In this document: positions 11,249 through 21,765 of the stretch, piece by piece
How positions within the stretch are numbered: the first letter of the stretch is position 1
How the letters are laid out: the number at the start of each line of letters is the position of its first letter
Source of the DNA: Serripes groenlandicus
Taxonomy: Eukaryota; Mollusca; Bivalvia; Cardiida; Cardiidae
Length of the DNA: 64,000 nucleotides
NCBI GenBank assembly: GCA_031761405.1
Contig: JASEVX010000003.1
Location: 13,168,510 to 13,232,509 of the forward strand
Direction of reading: 5' to 3'
The notes under the pieces: generated by a model
The model's input: only the letters and a program-made list of their open reading frames with translations
The model's database searches: none
What the model was told of the DNA's origin: nothing
Made by a program: the position numbers and the translations under genes

Positions 11249-12749
11249 ACAAGAGAGCCATGAGGGCCTGGAATCGCTCACCTGAGAATGGGCTATTTAA
11301 GACATAACTCTCTCATGCTCTAGCCAAACATGTGGCTTCCAGAGTGTTAACAAGATTTCCCTTAAATTTGGTCTAGTGACCTAGTTTTTGACATAACATG
11401 ACCCATATTCGAACTGGGCCAAGATATCATCAGGACAAACTTTCTGATAAAGTTTCAACATGCTCAAGTTTAAAATGCAGCTTCCAGAGTGTTAACAAGA
11501 TTTTCCTTAAATTTGGCATTTTGACCTAGTTTTTGACTCGACATGACCCATATTCAAACTTGACCTAGCTATCACTTAGTCAAATATTCCGACAAAGTTT
11601 CAACATGCTCAAGCCAGAAATGTGGCTTCTAGAGTGTAAACAAGATTTTCCTTAAATTAAGCCTAGTGACCTAGTTTTTGACAGGACATGACCCATATTC
11701 GAGGTTGGCCTAGATATCATCAAGACAAACTTTCTGACAAAGTTTCAACATGCTCAAGTTTAAAATGTGGCTTCCAGAGTGTTAACAAGATTTTCCTTCA
11801 ATTTAGCCTAGTGACCTAGTTTTTAACCGGACATAACCCATATTGGAACTTGGTCTAGATATTATCAAGACAAACTTTCTGACAAAGTTTCAACATGCTC
11901 AAGTTTAAAATGTGGCTTCCAGAGTGTTAACAAGATTTTCCTTCAATTTAGCCTAGTGACCTAGTTTTTGACAGGACATGATCCATATTCGAGGTTGGCC
12001 TAGATATCATCAAGACAAACTTTCTGACAAAGTTTCAACATGCTCAAGTTTAAAATGTGGCTTCCAGAGTGTTAACAAGATTTTCCTTCAATTTGGCCTA
12101 GTGACCTAGTTTTTGACCCGACATGACATATATTCAAACTTGGCCTAGATATCACTTAGTCAAATATTCCGACAAAGTTTCAACATGCTCAAGTTTAAAA
12201 TGTGGCTTCCAGTGTGTTAACAAGATTTTTCTTAAATTAAGCCTAGTGACCTAGTTTTTGACCCGACATGACATATATTCAAACTTGGCCTGGATATCAC
12301 TAACACAAACATTCTGACAAAGTTTCGACATGCTCAAGCCAAAAATACGGCTTCCAGTGTGTTAACAAGATTTTCCTTCAATTTGGCCTAGTTACCTAGT
12401 TTTTAACCGGACATGACCCATATTCGAACTTGGCCTAGATATCACCACGACAAATTTTTAGACAAAGTTTCAATATGCTCAAGTTTAAAATGTGGCTTCA
12501 GGAGTGTTAACAAGATTTTCCTTCAATTTGGCCTAGTGACCTAGTTTTTGACCCCACATTACCCAGTTTCGAACTTGGCCTAGAGTTGATGGAGATATAT
12601 GTTCTGATAAACTTTCATTAAGATTGGATGCAAAATGTTGCCTCTAGAGTAGTAACAAGCAAATGTTGACGACGAACGACGAACGACGGACGACGGACAA
12701 AAGGCGATCACAATAACACACCTTGAGCACTACGTGCTCTGGTGAGCTA
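11249..12749 (+). mobile_element. Helentron-like element, ~150-bp internal repeats
   Basis: It starts ACAAGAGAGCCATGAGGGCC and ends with GACGAACGACGAACGACGG, the stem-loop CTCACCTTGAGCAC...GTGCTCTGGTGAG, and CTA. About nine internal units belong to the same family as the element at 6692 (GTGTTAACAAGATTTTCC, CCTAGTGACCTAGTTTTTGA). Confidence 0.85.
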
Positions 12750-12884
12750 ACCATGTACATCTAAATTTGAATGCAGACTGTGTAGGCTCAGCCAAAAATG
12801 CGCAGACTTACGGGCTTGACTGAGTTTTCATTGATCTGCATATGCAACACGATGAGATCAATCAGATGTGGCTCAAATTCTTAA

Positions 12885-13035
12885 CCCTTTCCCACATACA
12901 ACAAATCTGCTGCAGACGACTTTGAAAACATCTTAGGACAAATTTAGGAACATTTCTATCAGGGAAAGTTGAAAGCATAGTAGCAAAACGAGAAATTGGT
13001 CATTATGGGCAATTTCTCCTTTTGCCAAAATGTTA
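12885..13035. mobile_element. TTAA-type MITE abutting an exon
   Basis: It begins at TTAA/CCCTTTCCCACATAC and includes CTGCTGCAGACGACTTTG and CAATTTCTCCTTTTGCC. The right end is missing, and the copy stops about 10 bp from the donor site of exon 10. Confidence 0.75.
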
Positions 13036-13045
13036 AACCTATTAC

Positions 13046-13140
13046 CTTTGCCAGTTTGTCAGCGTGTGTACCCACCAATATCACCATTTCCTCTTTCTCT
13101 GTGTAGAAATGGATGCACTGAAGCCAGAACTCAACAAACT
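13046..13140 (-). CDS. ROCO gene exon 10: Roc G4 region
   Basis: This 95-nt exon enters at phase 1 and leaves at phase 0. The acceptor is gtcttcaacag and the donor is GTAATA. It encodes residues ~439-470, EFVEFWLQC... through EEMVILVGTHADKLAK. The strand VILVGTHAD matches the Roc G4 (THxD) guanine-specificity motif that replaces NKxD in many ROCO proteins. The helix before it (FWLQCIHFY) matches the usual '..W...I....' segment. Both flanking junctions keep frame. Confidence 0.9.
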
Positions 13141-13394
13141 CTGTTGAAGACAGAGATACAGAAATACAGAAGTGATGCACCTAGATCACATGATTGCAAG
13201 AATTCAAAAATTCTGCTAATTATTTGACAGAATAAATTACTAAGAATGTTTAAAGTATCAAATTTGTCCATTAATACTAAAATTAAAGGCAGACGTTTGT
13301 TGACAAAATTCTTCCAAATTGTTATCCTGAAACATATTTTAAATGCAGGGATACCTGCTAAACTTGATACATATTATGGAAAACTAGGGTCATA

Positions 13395-13575
13395 CCAAAG
13401 ACTTTAAAAATGGCTGCCCTCCTAGGCGCTCAGGGTTTGCAGGATTAGCATTACGACCGACTGGCTGGTGTCAGGATAAATGGAACAGTAGTACTGGTGA
13501 CTAACCAAGGAAACGCTTTGATATAACTGGACAAATTGTTGAAAGCGACGTAAAGCACCAAAGCGACCAAACATA
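13395..13575 (+). mobile_element. Diverged SINE copy
   Basis: GCTGCCCTCCTAGGCGCTCA, GGCTGGTGTCAGGATAAATG and the tail region TTGTTGAAAGCGACGTAAAG parallel the copy at 15985. The 3' segment matches the TTGAAAGCGGCGTTAAACTC-type end of the SINE at 22126, read on the opposite strand. Confidence 0.6.
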
Positions 13576-13813
13576 GTTTTGAACCTATCTGGTGTCAAGA
13601 ACTCAGTGATGTGTTATGATTGGCTTTTGTGTCTGCCGTACAAAACCGAGAGGATCATGGAAACCAGTAATTAAACAAGGAGCAATTTTTCGTAAAAATT
13701 AATCTTGGTCCTTATTCACTTACCAATAACCATTCCGAATTCACTCAAGTTAGGTATTTAAGACAAATCTATATTTCAAGGCAATACAATTCCTGGTTGC
13801 CTTAACTATAACT

Positions 13814-13977
13814 AACCCTTTCCCACCTATAACAAATATGTAGCAGACGACTTTGAACACATCTAATCAAAACTATCAAAATTCTCTGTTAAATAAAATA
13901 AAACTATTAAATGAAGCTGAAAACATTATGGCGAAAGGAGAAATTGTTCACCATAATGCATCTATATATGGGAAAGC
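13814..13977. mobile_element. TTAA-type foldback MITE
   Basis: It starts CCCTTTCCCACCTATAAC, has GTAGCAGACGACTTTGAACA inside, and ends CATCTATATATGGGAAAGCG. It is shorter than the full copies. Confidence 0.7.
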
Positions 13978-14489
13978 GTTAGAGAAATGACATAGACACT
14001 ATGTTACCCTCATTCAGCTGAATAAATGCGACTTGTATCCTCACAATCTTTATATTAAAAAGTTCGTAGAAATCAATAAGAAGTTTTTGATACCTGAGTA
14101 GTGACCAAAGTAGACCATGATTAGATTGCAGGATTTAGAGTTGTGAATTAGGGCAGTAGTAAAAATGATTTAAAGTCATTTCAAAACTCAAAATTCAAAT
14201 TCAAATATTTCATTGTATTTCGGACTCCAGTCCTGTAACATACAATGAAATACATGTAACACAGAATATAAACAATGTGTTGTTACAATATATATAATGA
14301 TAATTTAACTTTGTTCAATTAGAAATTTCTCTTTCTCATGGCATGCTAAACAAGGAATCGGTAGAACCGAATGATGCTCCCCATAAGGGCTTTGTCAAGT
14401 GATAATAGGCATTGTCTGATAGAACTACCTTTAACTAGTAATCATACCTATTTACATAATACAGACTTCATTAAAAGAAAATAATAAAA
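13978..14489. other. AT-rich intron, no gene seen
   Basis: It includes a short inverted repeat, TTTCATTGTAT...ATACAATGAAA, at about 14207-14250. I could not assign it. Confidence 0.5.
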
Positions 14490-15178
14490 ACAAGGGAGTT
14501 AATTTGTATTATTTATTATAGAGTTATGGTGTTTGTGTAATGCACTTCCTCTCTTTAATATCTATCTACATTTCAAGTTTCATCGAAATATCTTTCGAAC
14601 TTTTGGAGTTATGGTCCTGAAATTGAAATATAAAGTCTAACAAGGGAGGTAACTTGACAATTATTCACTATAAAGTTATGGTTCTTGTATTATGCACTCT
14701 CTCTTATTGATAAGTATGTATATTTCAAGTTTCATTGAAATATATTCAATACTTTTAGATTTATGCTCAATGCAAATAAAGTGTGATGGATAAAGTGTGA
14801 CGGACAAAGTGTAACAGACAAAGTGTGACGGAAGGATGGTTCTTGTGTAATGCATTTCCTCTCTTTAATATCTGTATACATTTCAAGTTTCATCGAAATA
14901 TCTTTAGTACTTTTCGAGTTATGGTCCTGACATGGAAATGTAAAGTCTAACAAGGGAGATAATTTGAAAATTATTCACTATAAAGTTATGGTTCTTGTAT
15001 TATGCACTCTCTCTTATTGATATGTATGTATATTTCAAGTATCACTGAAATATATTCAGTACTTTTAGATTTATGCTCAATGCAAATAAAGTGTGACGGA
15101 CAAAGTGTGACAGACAAAGTGTGACGGACGGACAAAGCGACAACTATATGCTCTTCCAAACTAGTTTGGGGAGCATAA
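14490..15178 (+). mobile_element. Helentron-like element ending CATAATAA
   Basis: It starts ACAAGGGAGTTAATTTGTAT. It holds two copies of a ~300-bp unit (GTTATGGTTCTTGTATTATG, ACATTTCAAGTTTCATCGAA), has a (GTGACGGACAAA)n tract, and ends with the stem-loop CTCTTCCAAACTAGTTTGGGGAG then CATA. The word GTTATGGTTCTTGTA is shared with the array at 1-1380. Confidence 0.75.
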
Positions 15179-15300
15179 TAAACATTAATAGGTCATGTAT
15201 TACAGCAAGTATAAATGTGTTTTAAGATGCTTACTGCCAGATTGGGGTAAAGTCTTCATAAATTGAATAAAATGGATTAATTTGGAGATGTCAAATCTTT

Positions 15301-15540
15301 AACCCTTTCCACCATACAGACATTCTCTGACGTTTCTGCAGCAGACAACTTTTGAATACCTGGTGGCAAAAGGAAAAATGAGTAAATTCTCCTTTGCCAC
15401 GATGTTTACAACTTCGTTAAATAATTTTACAATCATTTATAGAGATTTGCCATATTTTTGTTTAGGTGTTTTAATGATCAATTTCTCCTTTTAATACAAT
15501 CTTTTCAACTCTATTTGATAACTATTCTTGCTATGTCCCT
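15301..15540. mobile_element. MITE fragments flanking exon 9
   Basis: A degraded CCCTTTCC-family copy (AACCCTTTCCACCATACAG, CTGCAGCAGACAACTTTTGA, CAATTTCTCCTTTTAA) lies just 3' of exon 9 in gene orientation. A second piece (CAGCAGATTACTGTTGAAAA) lies at 15825-15925 on the other side. Confidence 0.6.
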
Positions 15541-15562
15541 TATCTAGAACTCAAAGACATAC

Positions 15563-15791
15563 CTGAAACTTTCATTCTATTTTCCCCGTCAGTGTCCTTA
15601 GAGCAGGTGTCATCACATACTAGGCTGTCAATAGGTTTAGAGAGGTCAACCACCAGTAAGTACACAGAACGAGGTGACAGAAATATCTGATGCGTGCCGT
15701 AGAATGCATACTGTCCTGCAAAGTCCCAGATCGAGAGGTCCGCATAATTGTTTATATTGCTTAAATCTTCACTGGTACTCTGTTCTAGTAG
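15563..15791 (-). CDS. ROCO gene exon 9: Roc G3 region
   Basis: This 229-nt exon enters at phase 0 and leaves at phase 1. The acceptor is ttctttcag and the donor is GTATGT. It encodes residues ~363-438. YADLSIWDFAGQYAFYGTHQ carries the Roc G3 motif DxxGQ in its usual WDFAGQ form. It is followed by IFLSPRSVYLLVVDLSKP, the expected strand that runs to a Roc core. ROCO GTPases act as intracellular signalling switches. The coding strand has no stops and the frame continues into the G4 exon. Confidence 0.93.
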
Positions 15792-15984
15792 CTGAAAGAA
15801 GAATTTACTATTTCTCACCTGCAGACGCATTTTGACGTATCTACAGCAGATTACTGTTGAAAATACAGTGGACAAAATATGAATTTGCTTAGGATGAACA
15901 AAAAATCCTTTTGTCACAATGTTTTAACTCAAGATTTTGAGAAATTTCACAACAAATAATACATTTATTTATACAGATTTTCTC

Positions 15985-16130
15985 AAGCCTTGCCTTACCA
16001 AAGACTTTAAAAATGGTAGCAATTGCTGCCCTCCTTAGTGCTGAGGGCTGCAAGGTAAGCAATACTACTGACTGGCTGGTGTCAGGATAAATGGACCAGT
16101 GGTACTAGTAACTTACTAACGCTGTAATAT
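15985..16130 (+). mobile_element. Diverged SINE copy
   Basis: GCTGCCCTCCTTAGTGCTGA and GACTGGCTGGTGTCAGGATA are shared with the copy at 13395. The tail is degraded and runs into the element starting at 16137. Confidence 0.55.
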
Positions 16131-16136
16131 AAATGA

Positions 16137-17150
16137 ACAAGAGGCCCAAGAGGGCCAGTATCGCTCCACGGCCATTAGGCAAAAATTAAATCTCTAAACA
16201 GCCATATAAGGCAAAATAGCCCACGCCCCCTGGCTGCCATGTTTTTCGACCAATCAACATGGCTTGAAGGAATCTGATAGAGGGTCTCTATAAAATTATT
16301 TGAAAATTTCGGAAGAGAAGATTTTTTAAGTATTCACTATAGCCATATAATGCAAAAAGCCCCGCCCCCTGGCAGCCATGTTTTTCGACCAATCACCTTG
16401 GCTTTAAGGAATATGATAGAGGGTCACCCAAGGAACATTTCTACAAAATAATTTAAAAATCGGGTCGACACTTTCGGAAAAGAAGATTTTTTAAAAATTC
16501 ACTATAGCCATATAAGACAAAATAGCCGCGCCCCCCTAGCGGCCATGTTTTTCAACCAATCAACATTTCTTGAAGGAATCTAATAAAGGGTCACCCAAGG
16601 AACATTTCTACAAAATTATTTGAAAATCGTCCTGACACTTTTGGAGAAGAAGATTTTTGAAGTTTTCACTATTTTTTTCTTTTGGTTGCCATGGAAACCA
16701 GAATTTCGAATGGTTAATCTTTTTTGAAGGAATTTAGTAGAGGACATTAAGAGGATGCTTCCTATGAAGTTTCAACCAAATTACCCAAGTAGTTAGGGAG
16801 AAAAAGTTGTTTAAAGGAAAAAGTTAACACACACGATCGCACACACGCGCGCACGTCCAAAAGGCGTTTGTTGGGTATTTTCCTTTGATGTTCTCTTGTT
16901 GGGTATACCCAACAAGCACATGGTTTATTCCGTAATTAACCCCCTTTTACGGAATAAATAGCATTAATATGTTAATTAGATACCCATTAAACAATTATAT
17001 AAAAAAAAACACTTATCAAAGTATCTTATAAGGGTGGTGGGTGGGAATTACGAAAAACCACTACCCAACAAGAGTACTCTGGTAAGTACGCACACACACA
17101 CGACATTTTGCCATGACATAAGCTTGACTGGCTTTCAGCCAGTGGAGCTA
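16137..17150 (+). mobile_element. Helentron-like element with a nested inverted-repeat insert
   Basis: It starts ACAAGAGGCCCAAGAGGGCC and ends CATGACATAAGCTTGACTGG, the stem-loop ACTGGCTTTCAGCCAGT, and GGAGCTA. Internal ~170-bp units contain CCATGTTTTTCGACCAATCA and GGAACATTTCTACAAAA. A separate piece (about 16867-17073) interrupts the 3' part. It contains a perfect 22-bp palindrome at 16895-16916 (CTTGTTGGGTA/TACCCAACAAG) and a 12-bp-stem hairpin at 16924-16958. Confidence 0.8.
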
Positions 17151-17249
17151 AAAATTGTTTTAAGCAGGCTTAAGCACCAAAAAATAAATCAAACAATCAA
17201 TCTAGCTTGCCTAGATGTTGTAGGCTGCAGATTTTCTTATGTGGATAAT

Positions 17250-17430
17250 GGTTAACCCTTTCCTACATTCAACGAAGCTGAAGCAGATGACTTTGTAAAA
17301 ATGCAGCAGAAATTATTGAAAATGCCTATATTTGACAGTATAATTATTGAATTGAGTTGAAAACATTGTGGCAAATGGAGAAATGCTCATATTGATAAAA
17401 GTCTGTAGCAGATGCATAAAAATGCCTATG
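17250..17430. mobile_element. TTAA-type MITE, diverged
   Basis: TTAACCCTTTCCTACATTC starts the copy, and GAAGCAGATGACTTTG and GTGGCAAATGGAGAAATG mark the interior. The end is degraded. Confidence 0.65.
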
Positions 17431-17465
17431 TAAGTGAGAAATCTCAAGGATAGTTCACATTTATT

Positions 17466-17640
17466 TTCACTTGATTGATTGATTGGAATTTGTACCCCGT
17501 TTAAATGATTTCAGTCATTACATGGCAGCCAGTTTATTTATCTGTGTCTCCTATTTCTAGTACTATTTTCAGTACTCCACACAAGTTTCCCGCCAGGCAA
17601 TCGGCTACCTTCGATATACAGTTTTAGTTGGCATGTGATG
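17466..17640 (-). mobile_element. Diverged SINE copy
   Basis: The (TTGA)n tract at the left, then GGCAGCCAGTTTATTTATC, AGTACTCCACACAAG and CAATCGGCTACC, match the order of segments in the minus-oriented SINEs at 57312 and 62046. Confidence 0.55.
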
Positions 17641-17947
17641 GGTAAAAGGTGCCCGTCAAAACGAAAAACGACTTAATATGTCAAATAAAATTAGATGCAC
17701 CAACCCAAGATATTTATGCAAACATAGATAGTTGGACCTGACAAAACATTTTACCAAACTCATATAATTATGATTGGTAAGACGGAAAATGATTTTTAAC
17801 TATGAAAGACATATGTGTCACCTGCAAATGAATCTGTAAATGATAGGCAGACTTGATTGGTTGAAGTTCAACCCTTTCCCACATACAGCAAATCTGCAGC
17901 AGACAACTTTGAAAAAATATTTGCAAAAAAGTGAAAAATCATGATAA

Positions 17948-19406
17948 ACAAGAGCTGTCGAGGACAGCACGCTAGACTATTCTACTGTTTATTAGTTACT
18001 AAGATATGGACTATAATGTAGTTGCACGCAAAGCATTAACCAGCATTTCTTAAAGGGTGATCATTTGCATCATATGCAGCATAGAGTTATCAAACTTGAT
18101 TATTTTCATAGGTGTGATGGTTGGGAAGGGTTGTATAACATTTCAATGGAATGCATCAAGTAGTTACTAAGATAAGGACTCTTAATGACTTCAACCATAA
18201 TTTCTGAGTCAAAAAGGGCCATAATTTGCATTATATGCTCGATAAGAGTTATCGTACTTGATTGTTTACATAGATGTAGGTGTGACATAAGGAATGGAGT
18301 GTTTTTGTAATGAAAGTCACAGTGGGGTGACTAAGTGATCATGACCAATGTCCATATCAGGTTTAATGAACTTAAGATAAAGTATTTCTAGGTTATTTGA
18401 AGAAAACATATCCAATACCCAAACTAAGTTTCAAAGTTGTAGGCATAGGCCATCAGTAGTTGTAAGGCAAGGACTGGTTGCGTATTGATGGTTGCACTGA
18501 CCTTGACCTTTCATCTATTGACCTTAAAACTATTTGATTAATGATCATGACTAATGTCCATATCAAGTTTGATGAACTTAGGTACAACTAGTTCAAAGTT
18601 ATTGCAAAAAATAGTTTTTTTTTTGTTAAAGGTCAAAGTGACCTTGACCTTTGACCTATTGATCCCATGACCTGTTTGAGTCAAGTGCTGATCATGACCA
18701 TTACCCAAACTAAGTTTCAGGGTCATAGACCTAAGCAATCAGTAGTTTTAAAGCAAGGAATGTTTCTGTATTGAAGGTCACAGTGAACTTGACCTTTGAC
18801 CTATTGACTCCAAACTAGGCATCACCAACTTGCTATAATGTATGTCCATACCAAGTTGGAAGATCATAGGCCTAGGCGTATGTAAGTTATAAGGGTAAAT
18901 GCTAGCTTTCACAAAAACTTTAACCATTAACTGTTTCATTACAGAAAAGTAACAGTGACCTTGACCTTTGACCTAGTAACTCCAAACTATCTAGGCAAAA
19001 CCAACTTGAAGATCGCAGGCCTAAGTGTATGTTAGTTATAAGGGTAAATACTAGCTTGCACGAAAACTTTAAGCATGAACTGTTTCCATATAGAAGGTCA
19101 GTGACCTTGACCTTTGACCTACTGACTCCGAAGTTTATAGGCATCACCAACTTTCTATAAAGTATGTCCATACAAAGTTTAAAGAACATAGGCCTAGGCG
19201 TATGCTAGCTTGCACAAACACTTTAACCATGAACTGTTTCTATATAGAAAGTTACAGTGACCTTGACCTTTGACCTACTGACCCCAAACTGTGTAGGCAC
19301 ACCGACTTGCTATGAAGTATGTCATTGGCCTAGGCGTATGTTATTTATAAGGGTAATTGCTAGCTTGCACAAAAACTTTAACCAACGCCGACGAATAGTC
19401 GAGCTA
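17948..19406 (+). mobile_element. Helentron-like element rich in TGACCTTTGACCT
   Basis: It starts ACAAGAG plus the stem-loop GCTGTCGAGGACAGC. The 5' word GACTATTC is matched by GAATAGTC at the 3' end, which closes with GAGCTA. The middle holds tandem ~130-160-bp units with CAGTGACCTTGACCTTTGAC. These contain perfect direct repeats of TGACCT spaced by one base (nuclear-receptor DR1 type). Confidence 0.8.
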
Positions 19407-19423
19407 AAATGGTATAATAATTG

Positions 19424-20152
19424 AACGAGAGCACCGCAAAGCTGACGCATCCCCTCGGTATTCAATTTAAAAATATGGCTAAAAATATGGCAAATGACCT
19501 ACATATTAATGTTATGTACCAGAAAACTAATGTTATTTGTCCTTGCCTTTATTAAATTTGTATTAATGTTATGTACCAGAGAAGTAGGTGTAATTTGTCC
19601 TTGTCTCCGCCTTTGCCAAATGACCGCGCCTTTGCCCGTTGACATTTACAATCAATAGGCTACTAGATCTTACCATATACTAAATGTATGGCATGTTTAG
19701 TTAAGATCGGTCAAAGGATGTTCAGTGTCATGTGGTCACAAGGTTGTTGATATGGGAAAATAGTCAGTCCAATTTTGACTTTGACCTTTAACCTACGACC
19801 TTGAAAATAAATGGGCTTCTAGACCTTGCCATATACTAACTGTATGGCAAGTATGGTTATGATTTGCCAAGAGATGATCAGTGTAGAGTGGTCACAAGGT
19901 TGTTGACATGGGAAAACAGTAAAAGTCCAATTTTGACCTTGACCTTTAAAACCTATGACCTTGAAAATAAATAGGCTTCTAGACCTTGCCATATACTAAT
20001 TGTATACACAGTTTGGTTAAGATCGGTCGAAGGATGTTCAGTGTAGATTGGTCACAAGGTTGTTACGGACGGACGCACAAACAAACAAACGAACAATCGG
20101 TCAGTCCCGTTAGTATATCCCCTCGCAAACTTCGATAGCCGAGGGGATAATA
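19424..20152 (+). mobile_element. Helentron-like element ending GGGGATAATAA
   Basis: It starts AACGAGAGCACCGCAAAGC followed by CCCCTCGG. It ends with a (CAAA)n tract, then CCCCTCGCAAACTTCGATAG and CCGAGGGGATAATAA, so the 5' and 3' words are inverted repeats. About three ~170-bp units contain TTTTGACCTTGACC and GGTCACAAGGTTGTTG. Confidence 0.7.
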
Positions 20153-20297
20153 AAGTTGAAAACTCTGTGACAAAAGGAGAAATTGACGGTTTTGAGCAAT
20201 TCCTCCTTTTGACAGTGTTTTCAAAATCGTCTGCTGCAGAGGCAGAGCATTAAATAAGGGGCGTTTTGCATGTTCTAAAGTCCTGTTTTGACCCTTT

Positions 20298-20367
20298 AAC
20301 CCTATGTTGTGGGTACTCAAAAGAATCGTCTCAATGAGACGATTCATTTGAGTACCCACAACATAGG
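20298..20367. repeat. Inverted repeat (~33-bp arms) in a nested insert
   Basis: CCTATGTTGTGGGTACTCAA is repeated as its complement after a turn at about 20333. The arms also include GAATCGTCTCA/TGAGACGATTC. The outer word CCTATGTTGTGGGTA is the same as the core of the tandem array at 60600-62030. Confidence 0.85.
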
Positions 20368-20467
20368 ATTTGCCTGGATAATAAGAGAGATATTGTGGGG
20401 AGAATAGCAGTTTACCCCTCCTTATCTGGACCTCTGAGAGGCGTCAAAAAGAGTCTATATGTGGGAA

Positions 20468-20760
20468 AGGGTTAACGCTGTTTTCAACAGTATTTCAGCT
20501 ATATCACAGTGGCCAGCGCACTTAACAAGTGTTTCCTTGCTTTCTTGACCAGTACTTCACACAACCTTCTTCCAAAGTAAGTGGCTACCTTAACAACATA
20601 GACTTTTTAGCCCATTGGTGGAAGACAAGTGACGCTTGTCACAATGTCTCTTGTCAATCATGGGAAAGAATGAATGGCCTAGCCAAGGTTCAAACTCAAA
20701 ACACCAAGGATTGATAGCCCAGGTTGTTACCGACTAGGATATCACAGCTTCACAGAAGAT
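20468..20760 (-). mobile_element. SINE copy, diverged
   Basis: AACGCTGTTTTCAACAG, CCAGTACTTCACACAACC and TTAGCCCATTGGTGGAAGAC follow the order seen in other minus-oriented copies. A decayed tRNA-like B-box region (GGTTCAAACTC) lies near 20690. Confidence 0.6.
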
Positions 20761-20843
20761 GGAGAAGTTAACCTTACATGTCACCTATCAAAGGCAATCA
20801 ACACAAAAAACGATTCCATGCACAGTTCCTGCAGCAATAATAC

Positions 20844-21046
20844 CTTTATTTCATCCATGACTGATCTATCTTGTGGTGAAAGTTGACTTGCATTCATACT
20901 GGTTCCTACTCCTTCAGAGTTAGAATAACTATCGTCATGTCCTTCATCAAACGAGACTAGTCCACTTATATCTGAAGTCTCTAGCGAGTCATAAACTTGT
21001 TGTACAACATTAGCGAGGCGGGCAGTGTAATCATCTTTGTGAAGGT
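20844..21046 (-). CDS. ROCO gene exon 8: Roc switch/linker region
   Basis: This 203-nt exon enters at phase 1 and leaves at phase 0. The donor is GTATTA and the acceptor is attttaattaag, where AG is present but the pyrimidine tract is weak. It encodes residues ~295-362. The sequence is acidic and serine-rich (SYSNSEGVGTSMNASQLS) and lies between P-loop and G3. Variable insertions at this place are common in Roc domains of the MFHAS1-like group. It is supported mainly by an open frame with matching phases on both sides. Confidence 0.75.
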
Positions 21047-21079
21047 CTTAAATTAAAATCAGATTTATTCAACCTTTTA

Positions 21080-21240
21080 CCTCATTGATACTATTAACGC
21101 CTTTTCGATGCCTCTGTAGCTTTTAACATTTGAAAACATGTGGCAAAAGGAGAAATTGCTTATGTTTTCAGCTCTATTCAATAATTATAATTTCATTAAT
21201 TGAGATTTTCAAATAATTTTTGCCACTTCTGTTGTTATTA
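21080..21240. mobile_element. TTAA-type MITE fragment in the short intron 7
   Basis: GCCTTTTCGATGCCTCTGTA, GGCAAAAGGAGAAATTGCTT and GCTCTATTCAATAATTATAA are interior words of the CCCTTTCCC family. The ends are lost. Confidence 0.5.
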
Positions 21241-21498
21241 CACATATAGCATATACTTGCTTGTGCATGCATGCTAAGGATCCAAATGGATACTGTTTCA
21301 CAGAAGCTTCTTCAAACCTTTTATGAATAATTGGCAAACAGGACAGAGCCATATTTGATTGGACCTTCACTTGTTCGACATGCCTATTATTGTTGGTTTT
21401 TGCAGAGTGCCGCTAAATTTGAAATTTTATTTATTATTGGATAAATCATCAAACAAAGTAATAAAGTTTATAAAAGTGGAGCAATATATCAAACTGAC

Positions 21499-21765
21499 CT
21501 TTAGATTTGTCCTTCCAGAAACCTGTTTCCAGGGCAACCAGACATCTTTTGACATGAACATCGATACTCTCTGTACTATTGCGGTCACTGATATTGACTT
21601 TTTCTCCCAGCAGCCTTTTTGTGAGAGTAGTCTTGCCAACGTTGAAATGCCCGACAACCATTACACGAATATTGTGAACTTCTGTTTCCCCCTCACCAAG
21701 AGCCTTTAAATACAGATCTATTGACCTTCTGTCCATACGTAAAATTTCAGGGGGTAAAGGGGTAT
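21499..21765 (-). CDS. ROCO gene exon 7: Roc P-loop
   Basis: This 267-nt exon is phase 1 at both ends. The acceptor is tttttttaaccag and the donor is GTCAGT. It encodes residues ~206-294. IRVMVVGHFNVGKTTLTKRL is a clear Walker A (GxxxxGK[ST]) P-loop, with the motif GHFNVGKT at residues ~244-251. It is preceded by a helix with SIDLYLKALGEGE that leads into the first strand, as in Roc domains. The in-frame methionine MDRRSID is internal, since splicing from exon 6 gives GDTPLPPEILRMDRRS without a stop. No leucine-rich repeats precede it, unlike LRRK or MFHAS1. Confidence 0.93.

Larger units (their letters stand above)
17870..20467. mobile_element. One TTAA-type MITE split by three nested insertions
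   Basis: Taken in order, 17870-17947, about 19407-19423, about 20153-20257 and about 20437-20467 read as one CCCTTTCCC-family MITE. They run from ACCCTTTCCCACATACAGC and CTGCAGCAGACAACTTTG through GTTGAAAACTC and CAAAAGGAGAAATTG to GTCTGCTGCAGAGGC and TATATGTGGGAAAGGG/TTAA. The three interruptions are the elements at 17948-19406 and 19424-20152 and a palindrome-bearing piece at about 20258-20436. Confidence 0.7.

Noticed and set aside
20063..20359. 98-residue minus-strand protein
   Set aside because: The frame crosses the border between a nested element and the hairpin at 20298, so it is not one coding unit.
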